From the NCBI RefSeq assembly GCF_910596095.1, contig NC_056533.1, forward strand, positions 6,855,001-6,919,000: a DNA stretch of 64,000 nucleotides. The letters are read 5' to 3'. Position 1 is the stretch's first letter. The number at the start of each line of letters is the position of its first letter. The translations under genes were made by a program, and so were the position numbers. The stretch is from Thunnus maccoyii (lineage: Eukaryota; Chordata; Actinopteri; Scombriformes; Scombridae). This document shows, one piece after another, positions 22,006 to 34,800 of this stretch. The notes under the pieces were generated by a model. The model saw nothing but the letters and a program-made list of their open reading frames with translations, did not search any database and had not been told where the DNA came from.

Positions 22006-23700
22006 GATTTTTTTTTTTTTTTTATCAAGGTGTGGTATGATACAAAATATTTTATTAATGAATGAATGCCACCATACATATAGGACAGACAACAGGTAGG
22101 ACAATAGGAAAAAAGGATACACATCTCAAGGCAGTACAAAATAAGGGGAGAGAACAGCACCATAATAAAGAGTGTAAACATCAGTGTGACTGTACTAATA
22201 TATGCTAGTGGTCATATATGATATCAACATTGACATATTAATGGACACCAACATTACCACAATCCTCAGTGCAACCACAATCTTAGTCATCAACATCAGA
22301 TCATTGTCGTCATCAACAGTGACAGTCAACAACAATGTTCTTCACCGCAGCAGGTACAAAACACCTCCTGAATCTCTCCGAAGAGAACCTGGGCATAACA
22401 AGCCTGACACTAAAAGAGCTCTTCAGCTCACTAAAAACATAAATCCTCATTTTGCATAACACTCTTGAGCATCCTACCCATCTACGCTCCATGATCACTT
22501 CTAGTGAGTCAGGGGTCAAGCCAATAATGAATCCTGCCTTCCTGATCAGTTTATTAATCTTGTTCCTGTCCTCTGAGCTTAAGCCGCAACCCCAACAGAC
22601 AACAGCATAAAATAACACTTGCTAAAATGCTTTGATAAAACACTTGCAGGAGTGACCTGCTGACATCAAAAGACCGGAGCTTTGTGAGGAAAAACAGCCT
22701 GGACTGGGCCCTTTTAAAGATGCCATTGGTGTTCTCTTTCCAGTCCAGCCTATTATCCACGAGGACACTGAGGTACTTATAAGAGGAAACCACCTCAGTG
22801 GCCTCATCTTTAATCAGGACAGGGGTCACCACAGCCTTTTTTCTTTTTATGAAAAGCTCCTTGGTCTCACTTATATTCAAAATTAAGTGGTTTTCATCAC
22901 ACCATTTGACAAAGCCATCTACCTCTTGTTGGCGAGCTAGGTGGTTGTCTTTGAGGATGTAGCCAACGAGTAAGGAATCATCAGAAAAGTTGTGCGGTGG
23001 CAACTAGATGCCAGACTCAGGCTGCAAACAGAGGTATATAAAGTGAATAAAATTGGGACAAAACAGTGCCTTGAGGCGCGCCTGTGTTGGTAATAATGGT
23101 ATTGGATACCTCACCTCCAAACCTCACATACTGGGGTCTAGATATGAGGTGGCCCATAACCCATGCAACAGTGGTATTGTTTATGTTAAAATCAATAAGC
23201 TTATTGGCTAAAATATGTGACTGAATTGTGTTAAAAGCATTAGAGAAATAAAAAAAGAGATTCTTGCAGATACATTAACTGACTCTAAGTGGCTATAGAC
23301 TCTGTGAAGCATATAGAGTAGAGCATCATCCACTCCAACACCCTTCCTATATGCAAACTGGAGTGGATCTTGGTATGCAGAAACCTGCCTACTGAAATGC
23401 CCAAGTACAACTCTTTTGAAGTACTTCATGAGCTGAGAGGTGAGAGCTATAGGCCTAAGGTCTTTAAGCCCCCAAGCATCTGTTTTTTTTGGGAACAAGC
23501 ACAATGCATGAGGTTTTCCATCTCACAGGGATCTTGGACTGGGAGACAGATAGAGAGAAAATGAACTGGAGCACAGAACTGAGTTGGTCTGCACACACCT
23601 TAAGGGCATGTGGCAAGACTCCATCTGGGTCAGATGCCTTATTTGCCCTGAGCCACTTCAGCTGGGAGCAGACGTAATCAGAGATGACCGTTATCTGTCA
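22006..23700 (-). pseudogene. LINE ORF2 reverse transcriptase (L2-like), 5' truncated
   Basis: Minus-strand LINE ending in a poly(A) tail (T16 at 22008-22023). From about 23690 the frame reads NKASDPDGVLPHALKVCADQ, VRWKTSCIVLVPKK, LRPIALTSQLMKYFKR and DPLQFAYRKGVGVDDALLYM, the finger and palm motifs of an RT. After shifts it continues with GGEVSNTIITNTGAPQGTVL, then VVSSYKYLSVLVDNRLDWKE and a C-terminal CWGCGLSSEDRNKINKLIRK region near 22580. The YADD region is damaged (FSDDSLL remains). At least three frameshifts. The endonuclease is missing by 5' truncation. Confidence 0.88.
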
Positions 23701-24409
23701 AAAAGCAAATATGTAATTTTCTATTTTCTGCTCCATTTTTCTATTTGAAATTTACACAATGTCCCCAGTTGCCCTGTACAAGAATATTTCACACTTTGTT
23801 GTTATTTTTTTCTTTCCACAGCTTTCTTTCCACAATCAATATACAGCCTACCTGGAGTGGGAATGAGATTATTTTGTAATATGTAAGTATGTTCGAATTT
23901 AGTGCAGTGTAAAACAACACTCATTAAAACTATTAGGACTGCTGCTGTCCCAGCATTACATTTTGCAAAATGTCAGTTGTGCACATGCTAATTCCTTATT
24001 CAAAGCCGACCCCACAGGACGTCAATATAGCTGCCAGTTTCTTCCTGCCAAATCCTAGTTTGCACATAATTACCTATGCATGATTAGTACACGTGCAATG
24101 TTCCTGCTGTGCAATCTCCATCCACTGCCAGTGGTTGGTGTGTATCATCCAATTGTTTTACATGGGGGTGTAGCATGTAATCAGAGGCATGACAGTCTGA
24201 ATTGATGAATTTAGCATATTGAAATCCAAAGCCATCTACAAACATAAACACACAGTTTTTGATTCTAAATGTCTTATGTGATTTAAAGAAGTTAATTCAT
24301 ACACAGTCTTTCATCTTTCATCAGTGATCTGCAGTTTGATTTAAGTCTGTACTGCTTCTGTGCTGCAACTCTAAGTGGAGTTAAAAAAAAGGTCAATGTT
24401 GCTATAAAG
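23701..24409. other. non-coding, nothing recognised
   Basis: AT-rich; no repeats with borders and no family-like frame. Confidence 0.5.
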
Positions 24410-25149
24410 TAGAGATGTGCAGAGAGCTCAGTATTTGTATTTATATTTCAATGAGGCAGGAAAATTATTTATATTTGTATTTGTATTTCAGTGATAATGG
24501 AAATAGGTGTAAAAATCCAGTTCTTGTTTTTATTACACTTTTGATTTTAGGATATTAAAGTGTTAAAAGTGTTTATGAATAAACTATCTTATAGCCTCCC
24601 AGATCATAGACAACTGTGCTGACAACTGAGCTAAAACCAAGTGCATCACAAATGTGCACACAGACCTGTACTTATTAATACACCCATAACACAGAGACAG
24701 CACAGCATGTAACTTGTAGAGAAGAACTTCAAAGGTTATTCTTGCTTTGCACTTTTCATTTATTGCCTATTTTTTACAACCGAACTTTGTGGAAAGGAGA
24801 AGTGGAACAACAGGTTATGGAGAGTCCCTTGTAAGCTCTTTAGTTTTCAGCAGTTTCAGTCTTTCAGTTGCTCAGCTTTATCTCTGGGGAACACCCCCAA
24901 CTCCGGGAGTGATGTCCAAATAAGGAAATGTGCGTCATGTAGCAGGTGGATGTGACTCCCCTTGTTGAGACCTCCTGATAGATAGACGTAAAAAGCGGAG
25001 CAGAGGAGAGAGACTGAGATAGTATTGTAACCAACCTGCCCAATCTGACATGATTATTTCTTTAAAACTAAGTATTTGTAAAAAAAACAAAAAAAACAAC
25101 ACTATTTGTGCTTTGCCGAATAATGTATTTGTATTCGGGCACACCCCTA
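24410..25149 (+). mobile_element. hAT MITE, copy 3 (complete ends)
   Basis: The reference copy of the family. An 8-bp duplication CTATAAAG lies at 24402-24409 and 25150-25157. Ends are TAGAGATGTGC and GCACACCCCTA, an 11-bp inverted repeat with two mismatches. An 8-bp duplication and TAG-type ends are the hallmark of the hAT superfamily. 740 bp, no transposase. The tRNA-like module survives only as its A-box half (about 24600-24657). Confidence 0.92.
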
Positions 25150-25849
25150 CTATAAAGTAGTTTCTTAACCTTGTGTGTGTGTGTGACCGCTTAACCCTTA
25201 AAGATTCAATAAATTAATAGATGCTCTTTCTCTCCTTCTCTGTCTTATTTGTTGATTTCCCCAGTGAGTGATTATAGGCAGATGAAGAGGATGCGGATCA
25301 CCAGTCACCTTCTCTGAAGACGATTACCAGCTTAACCGCCCTATAACTGCATTCTCAGTATTGATCAATAGCGAGTGCTGTACCATCTTGCATGATTTGA
25401 AATACAGGTAGCATGTGTATTTGTGTGGACAGAAAGAAAAGACAGAGGTGGTGAATAAAGCAAGTTAACACACAATGTGAAAGGTGACAGGAGGGAGATT
25501 TTTGGTTGTTTATGTCAATCTGTGTATTAGTGTGTTTGTGAGAGTTGCACTGGATGTAATTTGCTGCAGCATTGCAGTGGTGTGGTGGGGAGGTGCTCTG
25601 AGAGCAGCCATCTCACCTTACTCATTAGAGGGAGCAATGAATCGCTGACTATAGATCATTGTCAGGGGGCCACTCCACTCTGCCCACTGCATCAGTGTGC
25701 ATTTTGGGCATGTGTATTGACATGGATGTTTGTGTTTGTGTGCCGGCGTGTATGAGCATTTGTCAGAGTATGAGTATGTGTGTGTAATAATCTTGTTAAT
25801 GTATTTGTGTCTGTGTATATATACATGATTGTATTTGAGGAATTATACA
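25150..25849. other. non-coding, TG-rich in places
   Basis: No gene. Imperfect TG-rich stretches lead into the microsatellite at 25850. Confidence 0.5.
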
Positions 25850-26061
<212 letters not shown>

Positions 26062-27424
26062 CATCACCAGATCTACAGCAACGACATCGGAATGTCATTT
26101 GGACTAGATAAGTGTAGTTGGATGGTATCGAAGAGAGGGAAGATGATCAGAACCAAGGGGGTTGAACTACCAGAAGGAACCATTGCAGATGTTCAGGATA
26201 GTGACAAATACCTTGGGATCCCGCAGGCAAATGGGAACCATGAGGAGGCCGCAAGGAAGTCAGCCACAGCCAAATACCTACACAGAGTAAGGCAGGTCCT
26301 GAAAAGTCGGCTGAATGGGAAGAACAAGAGACGAGCCATCAACATGTACGCCCTGCCAGTCATCAGATACCCCACTGGTATAGTAAGCTGGCCAAAGGAG
26401 GAGATAGAGGCCACTGATATCAAGACAAGGAAGCTCCTCACAATGCATGGAGGGTTTCATCCAAAGTCCAGTACCCTGAGACTGTACCCTAAGATGAACA
26501 AGGGAGGCCAAGGACTGGTGAGCATCAGAGCCACTGTCCAGGACGAAACAACCAAGATCCAGGATTACATCAGGAAGATGGCCCCCAAAGATGAGTTGCT
26601 TAGTGAATACCTCAGGCATGTACCACCGACAGATAGAAGAAGTGGCTGATATCAAGAAATCCTACTAGCTGGAAAAGGCTGGACTGAAAGACAGCACAGA
26701 AGCACTAATCATGGTAGCACAAGAACAGGCACTTAGTACAAGATCAATAGAGGCGGGGATATACCACCAAACAGGACCCCAGGTGCAGGCTGTGCAAAGA
26801 TGCTCCTGAGACAGTTCAGTACATAATAGCAGGGTGTAAGATGCAGACAGGAACAGCATACATGGAACGCCATAACCAAGTGGCTGGCATAGTGTACAGG
26901 AACATCTGCACTGAGTATGGGCTGGAAGTCCCAAGGTCACAATCGAAGACACCTTCTAAGGTGGTTGAGAATGACCAAGCCAAGATCCTGTGGGACTTCC
27001 AGATTCAGACTTACAAGCTTGTGATGGCAAACCAACCGGACATCATGTTGATTGACAAACAACAGAAGAAGGCAGTAGTGATAGACGTAGCAATCCCAAG
27101 TGACATCAACATCAGGAAGAAGGAACACAAGAAGCTCAAAAAATACCAAGGGCTGAAAGAGTGAGAAAAGATGTGGGGAGTAAAGGCAACAGTGGTGCCA
27201 GTGGTAATCGGAGCACTGGGGGCTGTAACCCACAAACTGGGAGAGTGGCTCCAGCAGATTCTGGGTACAACTCTGAGGTCTCTGTCCAGAAGAACGCAGT
27301 CCTAGGAACAGCTAAGATAGTGCGCAGAGCCCTCAAACTCCCAGGCTTCTGGTAGGGGACCTGACCTTGAAGAAGACACACCACCACCACCCCCCATGGG
27401 AGGGGGTTGAGAGGGGGATTAAGA
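26062..27424 (+). pseudogene. LINE C-terminus with restriction-like endonuclease (R2/R4/HERO-type)
   Basis: The 5'-truncated frame begins just after the RT catalytic site ([18 protein letters not shown]), continues through the thumb (DKYLGIPQANGNHEEAARKS; NMYALPVIRYPTGIVSWPKE) to 26649, then shifts. A zinc-knuckle region follows (CRLCKDAPETVQ...AGC near 26784-26840, its usual His replaced by Tyr), then a PD-(D/E)xK-like endonuclease (PDIMLIDKQQKKAVVIDVA, then IRKKEHKKLKKYQGLKE to 27164). The last part is also shifted. This architecture marks LINEs that use a restriction-enzyme-like endonuclease instead of an AP endonuclease. Both borders abut (TA)n. Confidence 0.87.

Positions 27425-27500
<76 letters not shown>
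27425..27500. repeat. (TA)n microsatellite
   Basis: About 38 uninterrupted TA units directly after the LINE 3' end (GGGGGATTAAGAG). Confidence 0.97.
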
Positions 27501-27503
<3 letters not shown>

Positions 27504-28019
27504 AAAGCTTAATGTTAAAGCAAATTCAACTGACAAAAAATAAAGAGACGTCCAGCTTGGAATCAGAACAAAGACAGGTTGTTGTGGGAGGAGGAGGGGG
27601 TGAAATCATGACAGAATGAATGGAAGGAGAAGGTCCTCAGAAGATCTTCTCTCTTCTACCAGTGAGTCCAGTGGTTTAAAAAACTATAGGCGCGTGTTGT
27701 GAAGTGTGTTTAGAAACTCTGCTGTGAGGCTGAATTCACTTAGCAGTGAATGAGGCCAACAATGCTCATGCTGCTCAGGAGAGATTACCAACCCATTTAA
27801 ACTTAGGCTTGTTATGTTGTGACATTTTGGTGAAATTAATCAGCTTTTGCTTCAGCAACATTCTTATTTTTGTTCATTAAGTTTGTATTAGAAAATGCTT
27901 GTGATGCGCTCTGATGCAGACATCAAGTGAACCCTTTTCTGTCAAGAGTATGTAATTAACATGTTTGTATTTTTGTATTAAAGCATGGGTTGTTAAGCTT
28001 TATATTAATATGAGGGGTT
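27501..28019. other. non-coding, nothing recognised
   Basis: No gene or bordered repeat seen. Confidence 0.5.
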
Positions 28020-28410
28020 CTCTTGTCACATAGTGGTATTGGCATTTGTACCCTGTAAAAGTATATGTTTCCAACCATGTTTAAAGTCCCGTCCCCCTGT
28101 GAAAACTGACTGCCCCAATTTGTTCTGGCACCCAGGAACAGTGCAGTGCTGTGAGGTGAATTTTGGCGTAGTGGCCACACTCGGTATTGCAGGATCACAT
28201 GAGGCACACAGCCCCAAAAATAGTTTTTCCCATTCAATCATTACAAAAGAGACAGCTGTTAAATGATGAAAACATTTTTCTGAGCATCACAAACAACCCA
28301 AAATGACTCTTTGTTTGATCAGAATTTGGTCCATTCATTTTGGGACGTTTTTAAAATTTGGGAAGTGCCAAATGACGACTTGGTCAATGGAGGTCTCTAA
28401 CGTGCATGCT
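28020..28410 (-). repeat. teleost interspersed repeat
   Basis: Contains, on the minus strand, TGCAATACCGAGTGTGGCCA and TGGGGCAGTCAGTTTTCACA, wording I recognise from a repeat common in teleosts. No terminal repeats resolved; class uncertain. Confidence 0.45.
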
Positions 28411-28519
28411 CTCAACCACCCTGGCTGGAGAGGGACTCCAGTGCATACACTCTATGGACTCAAAAATTCTGGATCCTTTAAGTTTTGGGGGCGTATGCAA
28501 GCAGTGCTTTGAACTAAGT

Positions 28520-29030
28520 GCTTAGCATACCAACATGCTCACACTGACAAGGCTAACATGCTGATGTTTAGCAGGTATATTGTTAGCCATGTTCACCATC
28601 TTAGTTTTGCATGTTAACATGCTTACATTTGCTTACACAAAGTACAGCTTAGGCTGATGGGAATGTAATTAGTTTTGCAGATATTTAGTAATAAACTAAT
28701 ATAATGGACACATTAAAATTTTGACCTTATGATGGTGCTAGAGGAAATATTAATAAGTAGATACCCAAGTTATTACAATTTGTCTTGAGAGGGAACCAAA
28801 TTTCATGTGACTCCATACATTTCACTCAAAACCACAAAAGTCAGTCTCATAGCGGTGCTACAGAAAAGGTAAAAAAACAAAAAAAAAACATGGAATGGAT
28901 GTCTGTACAAAATTTTGTGTTAATCCATCAAGGTAATAAGAGTGTCTTTACAAATTTCATGGCAATCACTCCAATAGTTGTTGAGATATTCAGTATGGTT
29001 CATATGGTTCGACCTGTCTGCCACTGATAG
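28520..29030 (+). repeat. teleost interspersed repeat (GCTAACATGCTGATG)
   Basis: Contains GGCTAACATGCTGATGTTTA, ATGTTCACCATCTTAGTTTT, GGCTGATGGGAATG and CCAATAGTTGTTGAGATATT in the order seen in a very common teleost repeat. An (A)n insertion lies near 28866-28889. Class uncertain; ends not defined. Confidence 0.6.
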
Positions 29031-29284
29031 CTCTTTTTAAGTATACAGCATAGCTCTGGCATAACTCTGTCTCATTTGGATTGGGGTTAGTGTCAACTAG
29101 ATTAATTCACATTCAGACTGAAGGTGCATTCAGATTCAATACAAAGTGGGCTGTCATCTTGCTTTGTTCCTGTTATTTTAACCACTGGAGTGTTTTTTCA
29201 GCCTCTTTCTATTCAGCTCAAACAACCAAAGTAGAACCTATACTGGCATTAGCTGTAAGTAGCAATCAACAAGCTAGGAACTTG

Positions 29285-29950
29285 CGTGTAATGATGAATT
29301 GTCCTTCTCACAAAACATTGCATTACCACCAGCAGCAGCTGCTCCTGTAGATTCCTTTTGTAAAACATCAGGAGGATTCACCCTATGCTCACTTGGGAGC
29401 AGGCCCAGGCACTTGTCATCTCCTGTGAGGAGCTTGTGCATCTGCCATCAGATCTTTGTAACTAATTCCAGAATGCAGCTACCTGCCTGGTGTTCAACCT
29501 CCCTAAGTTCTCCCACACCACTTCACTTCTCAATTCAAAACAGCTACCTGTTGCAGCTCATAACCACTTCCAGACTGTGGTGCAAGCCATCAAAGGTGAA
29601 GGGGACTGCTCATTCCTACCAAGGTATGATCAAACCTTACATTCCAGTGTGATCATTGTGTGCTTCTGCTTAGGGACCCTTCAGTTGCTCGTCATTGTGT
29701 TCTCTGTTCTGGCCCCACAATGGAAGAATGAACTACCATGATGTCAGGAAAACCCACCCTATGCTACTTCTTACTATACTTCAGCACTTGCTCCTCAGCT
29801 CTTTGAACACAATTTTAGATATTTATTTGAGAGGTTGCACTTCCAGTTTTTGATGACATGTAGCTCTTGTTCATATTGAGTTTGAATGCACTTATTTTAA
29901 ATTGCTGTGGACAAAACTGTCTGCCATTTGAATGTAATTTAGTAAGAGTG
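29285..29950 (+). pseudogene. L2/CR1-like LINE 3' end
   Basis: The plus strand reads as the C-terminus of a LINE RT: EQAQALVIS near 29395, NAATCLVFNLPKFSHTTSLL near 29474, FSVLAPQWKNELP near 29700. It then ends in GCACTTATTTTAAATTGCTG and CTGCCATTTGAATGTAATTT, a typical L2 3' tail. Shifts and deletions are frequent. A different subfamily from the LINE at 22-23.7 kb. Confidence 0.78.
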
Positions 29951-31557
29951 CTTGTGTTTGAAAGCTCAGATTGTGACTGGTCTTAAGGAACCAGGAACTT
30001 TTGTTCTCTCTGTTACTTTCTTGTAAATTCTTCTTTGTGATAACACTGTAGCAGAAAATGCCGCTCATTAATTAATTTCAATGAGACTGCTTCATTAACA
30101 TAGCAGGGGTGCCACTGCAGAGTGCTCAAAAGCAGTCCAGACTCCACTGCTACTCAAATATGTCCAAGAGCACACAGTAGAATACCTTCTGGTATACCTT
30201 GTAGTGTTTTGCTAATCTACTGTTTACCATAATCATTAAGATGGAGGAGAAAATTATCACTGCCCAGAGTTGTACAACTCTCACAGAGAGCATAAACCAC
30301 CATGCAGAAATTGGACACTGTGTACATACCAACACAACTGCTGTCCTTCAGGGGCAAGGCTTTCCCCCCATGTCCCTCAAAGTGCCCGTGTATGTGTCTG
30401 TCACTGCATATGTATGCACATTGCATTGTGTGCATTTTTGGGTGTGTGCGCACATCCCTGAGCATACAAGCACACAAAATTTGGAACCCAATAACCCAGA
30501 ATGTTATGATGATGATGTGATTTAATTCATGATCTCCAAAAGCTTCTTTTGAGGGCAATCATCATTTCAGCGTCAGCTTCAAAGCTTCTAATAGGTCCTC
30601 TCCCTTCAATTCGTGGATTTCACACACATCTCATGAAATGACGGTTTGGAGAGACATGGAGCTGGAATCAAAGGCATGGATCAATTATCCACAGTTACTA
30701 CAAGAACACAGCTTCAAAGGATACATATCAGATCACAATCTCTGAGGGTTATGCTTTCTCCACCTCCTCTCAGATTTTGCAAACACACATACACCAACAG
30801 AGAGTACACAGAGAAAACACATATAAGCAAGAGGTGTGAAAACATCTAATTTTTTACTTCCTCGCGTTTGATATCACTAATGTCATCAGAGAAGGCGTAC
30901 TTATTTGATTGATTAATCACGCTGATGAATATTGTCGTTCAGAACTGCAGACGAAGAATTAAAAGTGGTTCATTAGTTTGTGGAGCTGACCCACTTACGG
31001 AGGAAGAGAGGGAAAGAAACTGAAAGTGAGAGAAAGAGGATGCTGCTATGTTGAAGCACCCTTGAAACCAAATTAATGAACATTGAGGAAGTGAAGACAC
31101 TGTCACACATAACAGATGCAAAACCATGGAGGAAAGGAAGGTGTACTCCTGAAGGTCATGGAAATGTGAACTTATTCAAAGAAACAACCTAAAAAAACAC
31201 CCCAACAACAACAAAATGAAAGAAAAGACATGAATGAGGCCTGAGTAGTGAGGCATCGAACTCTGGCTCTCGCTGCAATGCTCCGGTTTCAGAGGGGAAT
31301 AAACGAGGTTGAGAAAAGTGGGCCTCCAGATGTGACTCCTTGTTCTTACGCCCCCCTTGGCATCATCTTCTGACGGCTGGAATGTGTTCAATTATATTCA
31401 TAAATATAGGATCGTCTCACAGCTGACAAATATAGACTGGATTTGTATTATTTAAATGCAACCTGGGAGGAAAATTACAGCGTGAATATGCAAATGGCTT
31501 AAGAAGATTAAAAAGATCAGCAAAAAGTAGGAGTGTATATGTGGCATGGCAAGGCTT
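29951..31557. other. non-coding, possibly conserved segments
   Basis: No transposon seen. Stretches such as 30850-30975 and 31395-31510 have the balanced, repeat-free look of non-coding sequence that could be conserved, but this cannot be tested here. Confidence 0.4.
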
Positions 31558-31835
31558 CACGGTGATGGAGAGGAGAAGAGAAGACAGGGGAGGAAAGAGG
31601 AGTGAAACAGTGAGGTAAAAAGAGAGGGAATGAAAGAAAATGAATGCAGGTGAGACAAAAAAAGAAAGAGAAAGAGAAGAGATCGGAGAGGAAAGGAGAT
31701 TATGAGAGATGGGAGGAGAGGTGGGATCAAGGGAAAGGAGACAAAGTAGTTTGAGAGAAGATTGGGATAGAACAAGAAAGGGTGAATGGAGTTGAACCAG
31801 GATGGAGGGAGGAGATAAAGAAGGGCAGAGGTGTT
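31558..31835 (+). repeat. purine-rich (GA) tract
   Basis: About 280 bp of strongly biased A+G on the plus strand with GGAGAGGAGAAGAG-type units. The minus-strand open frame through it (Ser/Leu/Phe/Pro-rich) is a product of this bias, not a gene. Confidence 0.85.
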
Positions 31836-34800
31836 ATCTGTACAGAGGAGTAAGAGCATTATGTGGAAGGAATGATACATGCAATGCAGCTGCAAAGCTC
31901 TTTTCTTAAAGAGCAGAGTGGGCCAGGCATAAAGACTGATGCTGATCTTTATTGTCCTTCAGTTGGACGTCAACCACATCACTTTCTTATTCAGCCTTCG
32001 TCACATGTAACCACAGTGTAATCACAGTAAAATGAAATCCCGTCAGCTCCTTCAATTTGTGTGAGAAAACAGCCCAAATAAGTAACAATAAGCAATAATC
32101 AACAAATTAGCAAAAATACATGTGCATGATTGGAGGTGGGCAGTCCTAGGCAGCAACACCCTTCATGATTCTAGTGGCCCAAGGGTTCAGCTCCTCCTGA
32201 GCTCCTCAATGTTGGCCCAGTGCTTACGGCACCTCCTCTTGACCACAGCATGGAGAAAAGGCCGCTATCTGGGTGGTTGGGATCCCTGGAAGATCCATGT
32301 GGCCGGGTCCACAGCCGGTGTTTAATCCCTTCATTTTTACCTCAGTGTTTCCTCCGATGTTGAGATGGATGTAGAGACGGTCTTGCGTGTCTATGGGGTC
32401 GGTATTGCAGCTGGTGTTTATCCTCTCCACCTATTCCTCAGTGTTTAGTCCAATGTTTACATTGAAAGCCTCAACAAGCCAGGTAGGGGAGTCGGCAAGA
32501 GCAGAGCCTCCAAAGTGATAGTTGACCATCTCCCTCTCCTGATGAGCGACTCGTAGTCACATGTGATCCGTGTGCAATACTGTGCAATATTATTCACAAA
32601 ATGTTCACAAAAGTCCACAAATTTATCTGAGCTGATGGAGAGGTGAGTCCAGGGTGTGTAGAGAGGCTTTGATTTGAAAAATATACGCAAAGATGATATT
32701 TTCTCTTCTGTTCTTGCTGATCAATGCTATTATCTCTTCTTTAGAGTCCTTTCTGAAAATTATTTGAAGGTTATTTTGCAAAATGTCCCATTTTTTTTAG
32801 GTCCAAGTTTGAGATGTCTTCAGGAACTCATTTTTGGTGCAGCCACTCCTCTGGAACTCTTTTTTTATGTGCCTCTGCACATAAGCTGGTTCACTCTGCT
32901 ATCCCAGTTAAGTACAATTAATCTCATACTGTCATTCCCAGAATAAAAAATAAGAGGAAAAAAAAGAAAAAGGGTGTTTTGAAAAATCCACTGAATAAAT
33001 CATAGTATGAGCAAGGCGCCTTCCTCTCTTCCATTGTTTTATGTTTTTGAAATGAATTTCCTAAAAAGAAAAGCATTTCTTACAACTATTTCTAACTCTT
33101 TTACAGCTAATAGATAAGTTGCCATGGTGACGATTAATGAAATTCCTCCCTATCTTCTCTAAGTGTGGCTCCTCATTACCATGGTAATAAACATAGCGGT
33201 GTCGTCTGGTCGTTATCACGGAGACAGATTGGCAGGCGCGATATCTATTCTTTTCCAAAAAAGGGTTGGTGGTGATGGTAGGGGCGGGGTAGGAATAGGG
33301 TCGACTGAAGAAAAGAGGATATACGGCGAGACAAAGGCTGTGGGGAGATGAAGCCAAAGTTATGTTAGAAAAGAGACGGGCTATGATGTTCAAACTGGGG
33401 CGTTCAAGGCTTTAAACAATTGCTCTTGCTATCCAGATGTCATTCCATTGAGTCGTCTCACTTCAGGTTCTTCAATCTGCGTTTTTTTGGAGCTGTATAA
33501 AAGTAGAAAAATAAAGTGTGTGATATTAAATTTGCATTAAATATTAAAAGAGTCCCCAGAAGAGATCCATTTTTAAAGTGAAAGAATTGCTGTTTTACTG
33601 TGTTGCTCCAATCCTCTAACCATGTTTGTAACACAGAGATACATCTTCCAAGCTCCCTGTTGGTTCAGTTGACCTCTATGGGCTGATTACAGTATATTAT
33701 TTATGTACAAACAATCGGATTAAAAAATTAGTTCATTTCAGTTAATTATTGTATAAGTCCCCTTTTTCTTTCTGAAGGCTACATTGCACATATTTCAGTG
33801 TGCTGCTAGAAGACAGTCTGTTTAAATAAGGCACAGACCCTCTTGAAAAGCAAAGATCAAACAAACAAACCCCTTTTTCAAGAAGCCTTTTGTCAATACA
33901 TTACAGGCCAAACTCTAGAGAGGCTTTTCTTTCTTTTTTTTTGTAATTCTCATAATAAATCAATGTGTTGCTTCTTTTAATATTGTCTCAGAAGACTAAA
34001 TTACCCACAGTGTATAAACATCAAGAGAAAATACATCTATCCAGCAAATGATAACCCTTATATAACTCTCACAGATATATGAAACAGAGCAGGACTAAAG
34101 CTCTTGAAGCCTGCCATGTGATTCATAAGAGTTTTTGAACATAAAGAAATCTGTGGGGGGAGGCTGATAGTATTGTTTATAAATACCAAAGGTTCAATAT
34201 GCAGGCAGGTGCTGAGGTTTCTGGCTTTCAAAAATCAAATTTCACAACCCCCTCCAAGTGCATGGGAACATCCACTTCTAATTCCCTCTCTCCACCTAAT
34301 AGTATTTTTTGGGCAAGCAGATGATTGATTGCAGATGGTGCAATGAGCGATCAAGGGGTAGTCAAAATATATTTCAGCAACAAAAGCTAAAAAACTTGTT
34401 TTCAAGCCAAAAACAGCAAATGACAAGAAGTATTTTGTGTTATGATGAATTATCTCTTCAACAGATATTTCTGTGGGATTTGAGTTCTAATTAGTTGGCT
34501 TATTTGTCTCTATTGGCAAGCTGTGACTGTATTATTTGTGTCAATTACAGCTGTAGCTCAAGGAGAAAAGAGCTGCATGTGTGTGCATAGGGCGTGTATG
34601 ATCAAGGCTGTTGTCTCTGATTAAAGTTGATAGAGGTCATAGACTATATAAAGACACAGAGAAACAGACAAAATACATTTCAGTTTTAATCTTGTGTCCC
34701 TGGGTTAATCTTTCAGTTATCTCTTCGTCAAACATTTACTTTGACAATGAGTTTTCATATATTCCTCTCTTTTCTTTGACTTTAAAACATTAAATATTTT

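Noticed and set aside
31557..31895. 112-codon minus-strand frame rich in Leu, Ser, Phe and Pro
   Set aside because: Produced by the purine-biased tract; no domain or start context.
32122..32690. Possible short genes on either strand
   Set aside because: Frames are short, overlapping and without domain character; the region looks like an old retroposed repeat.
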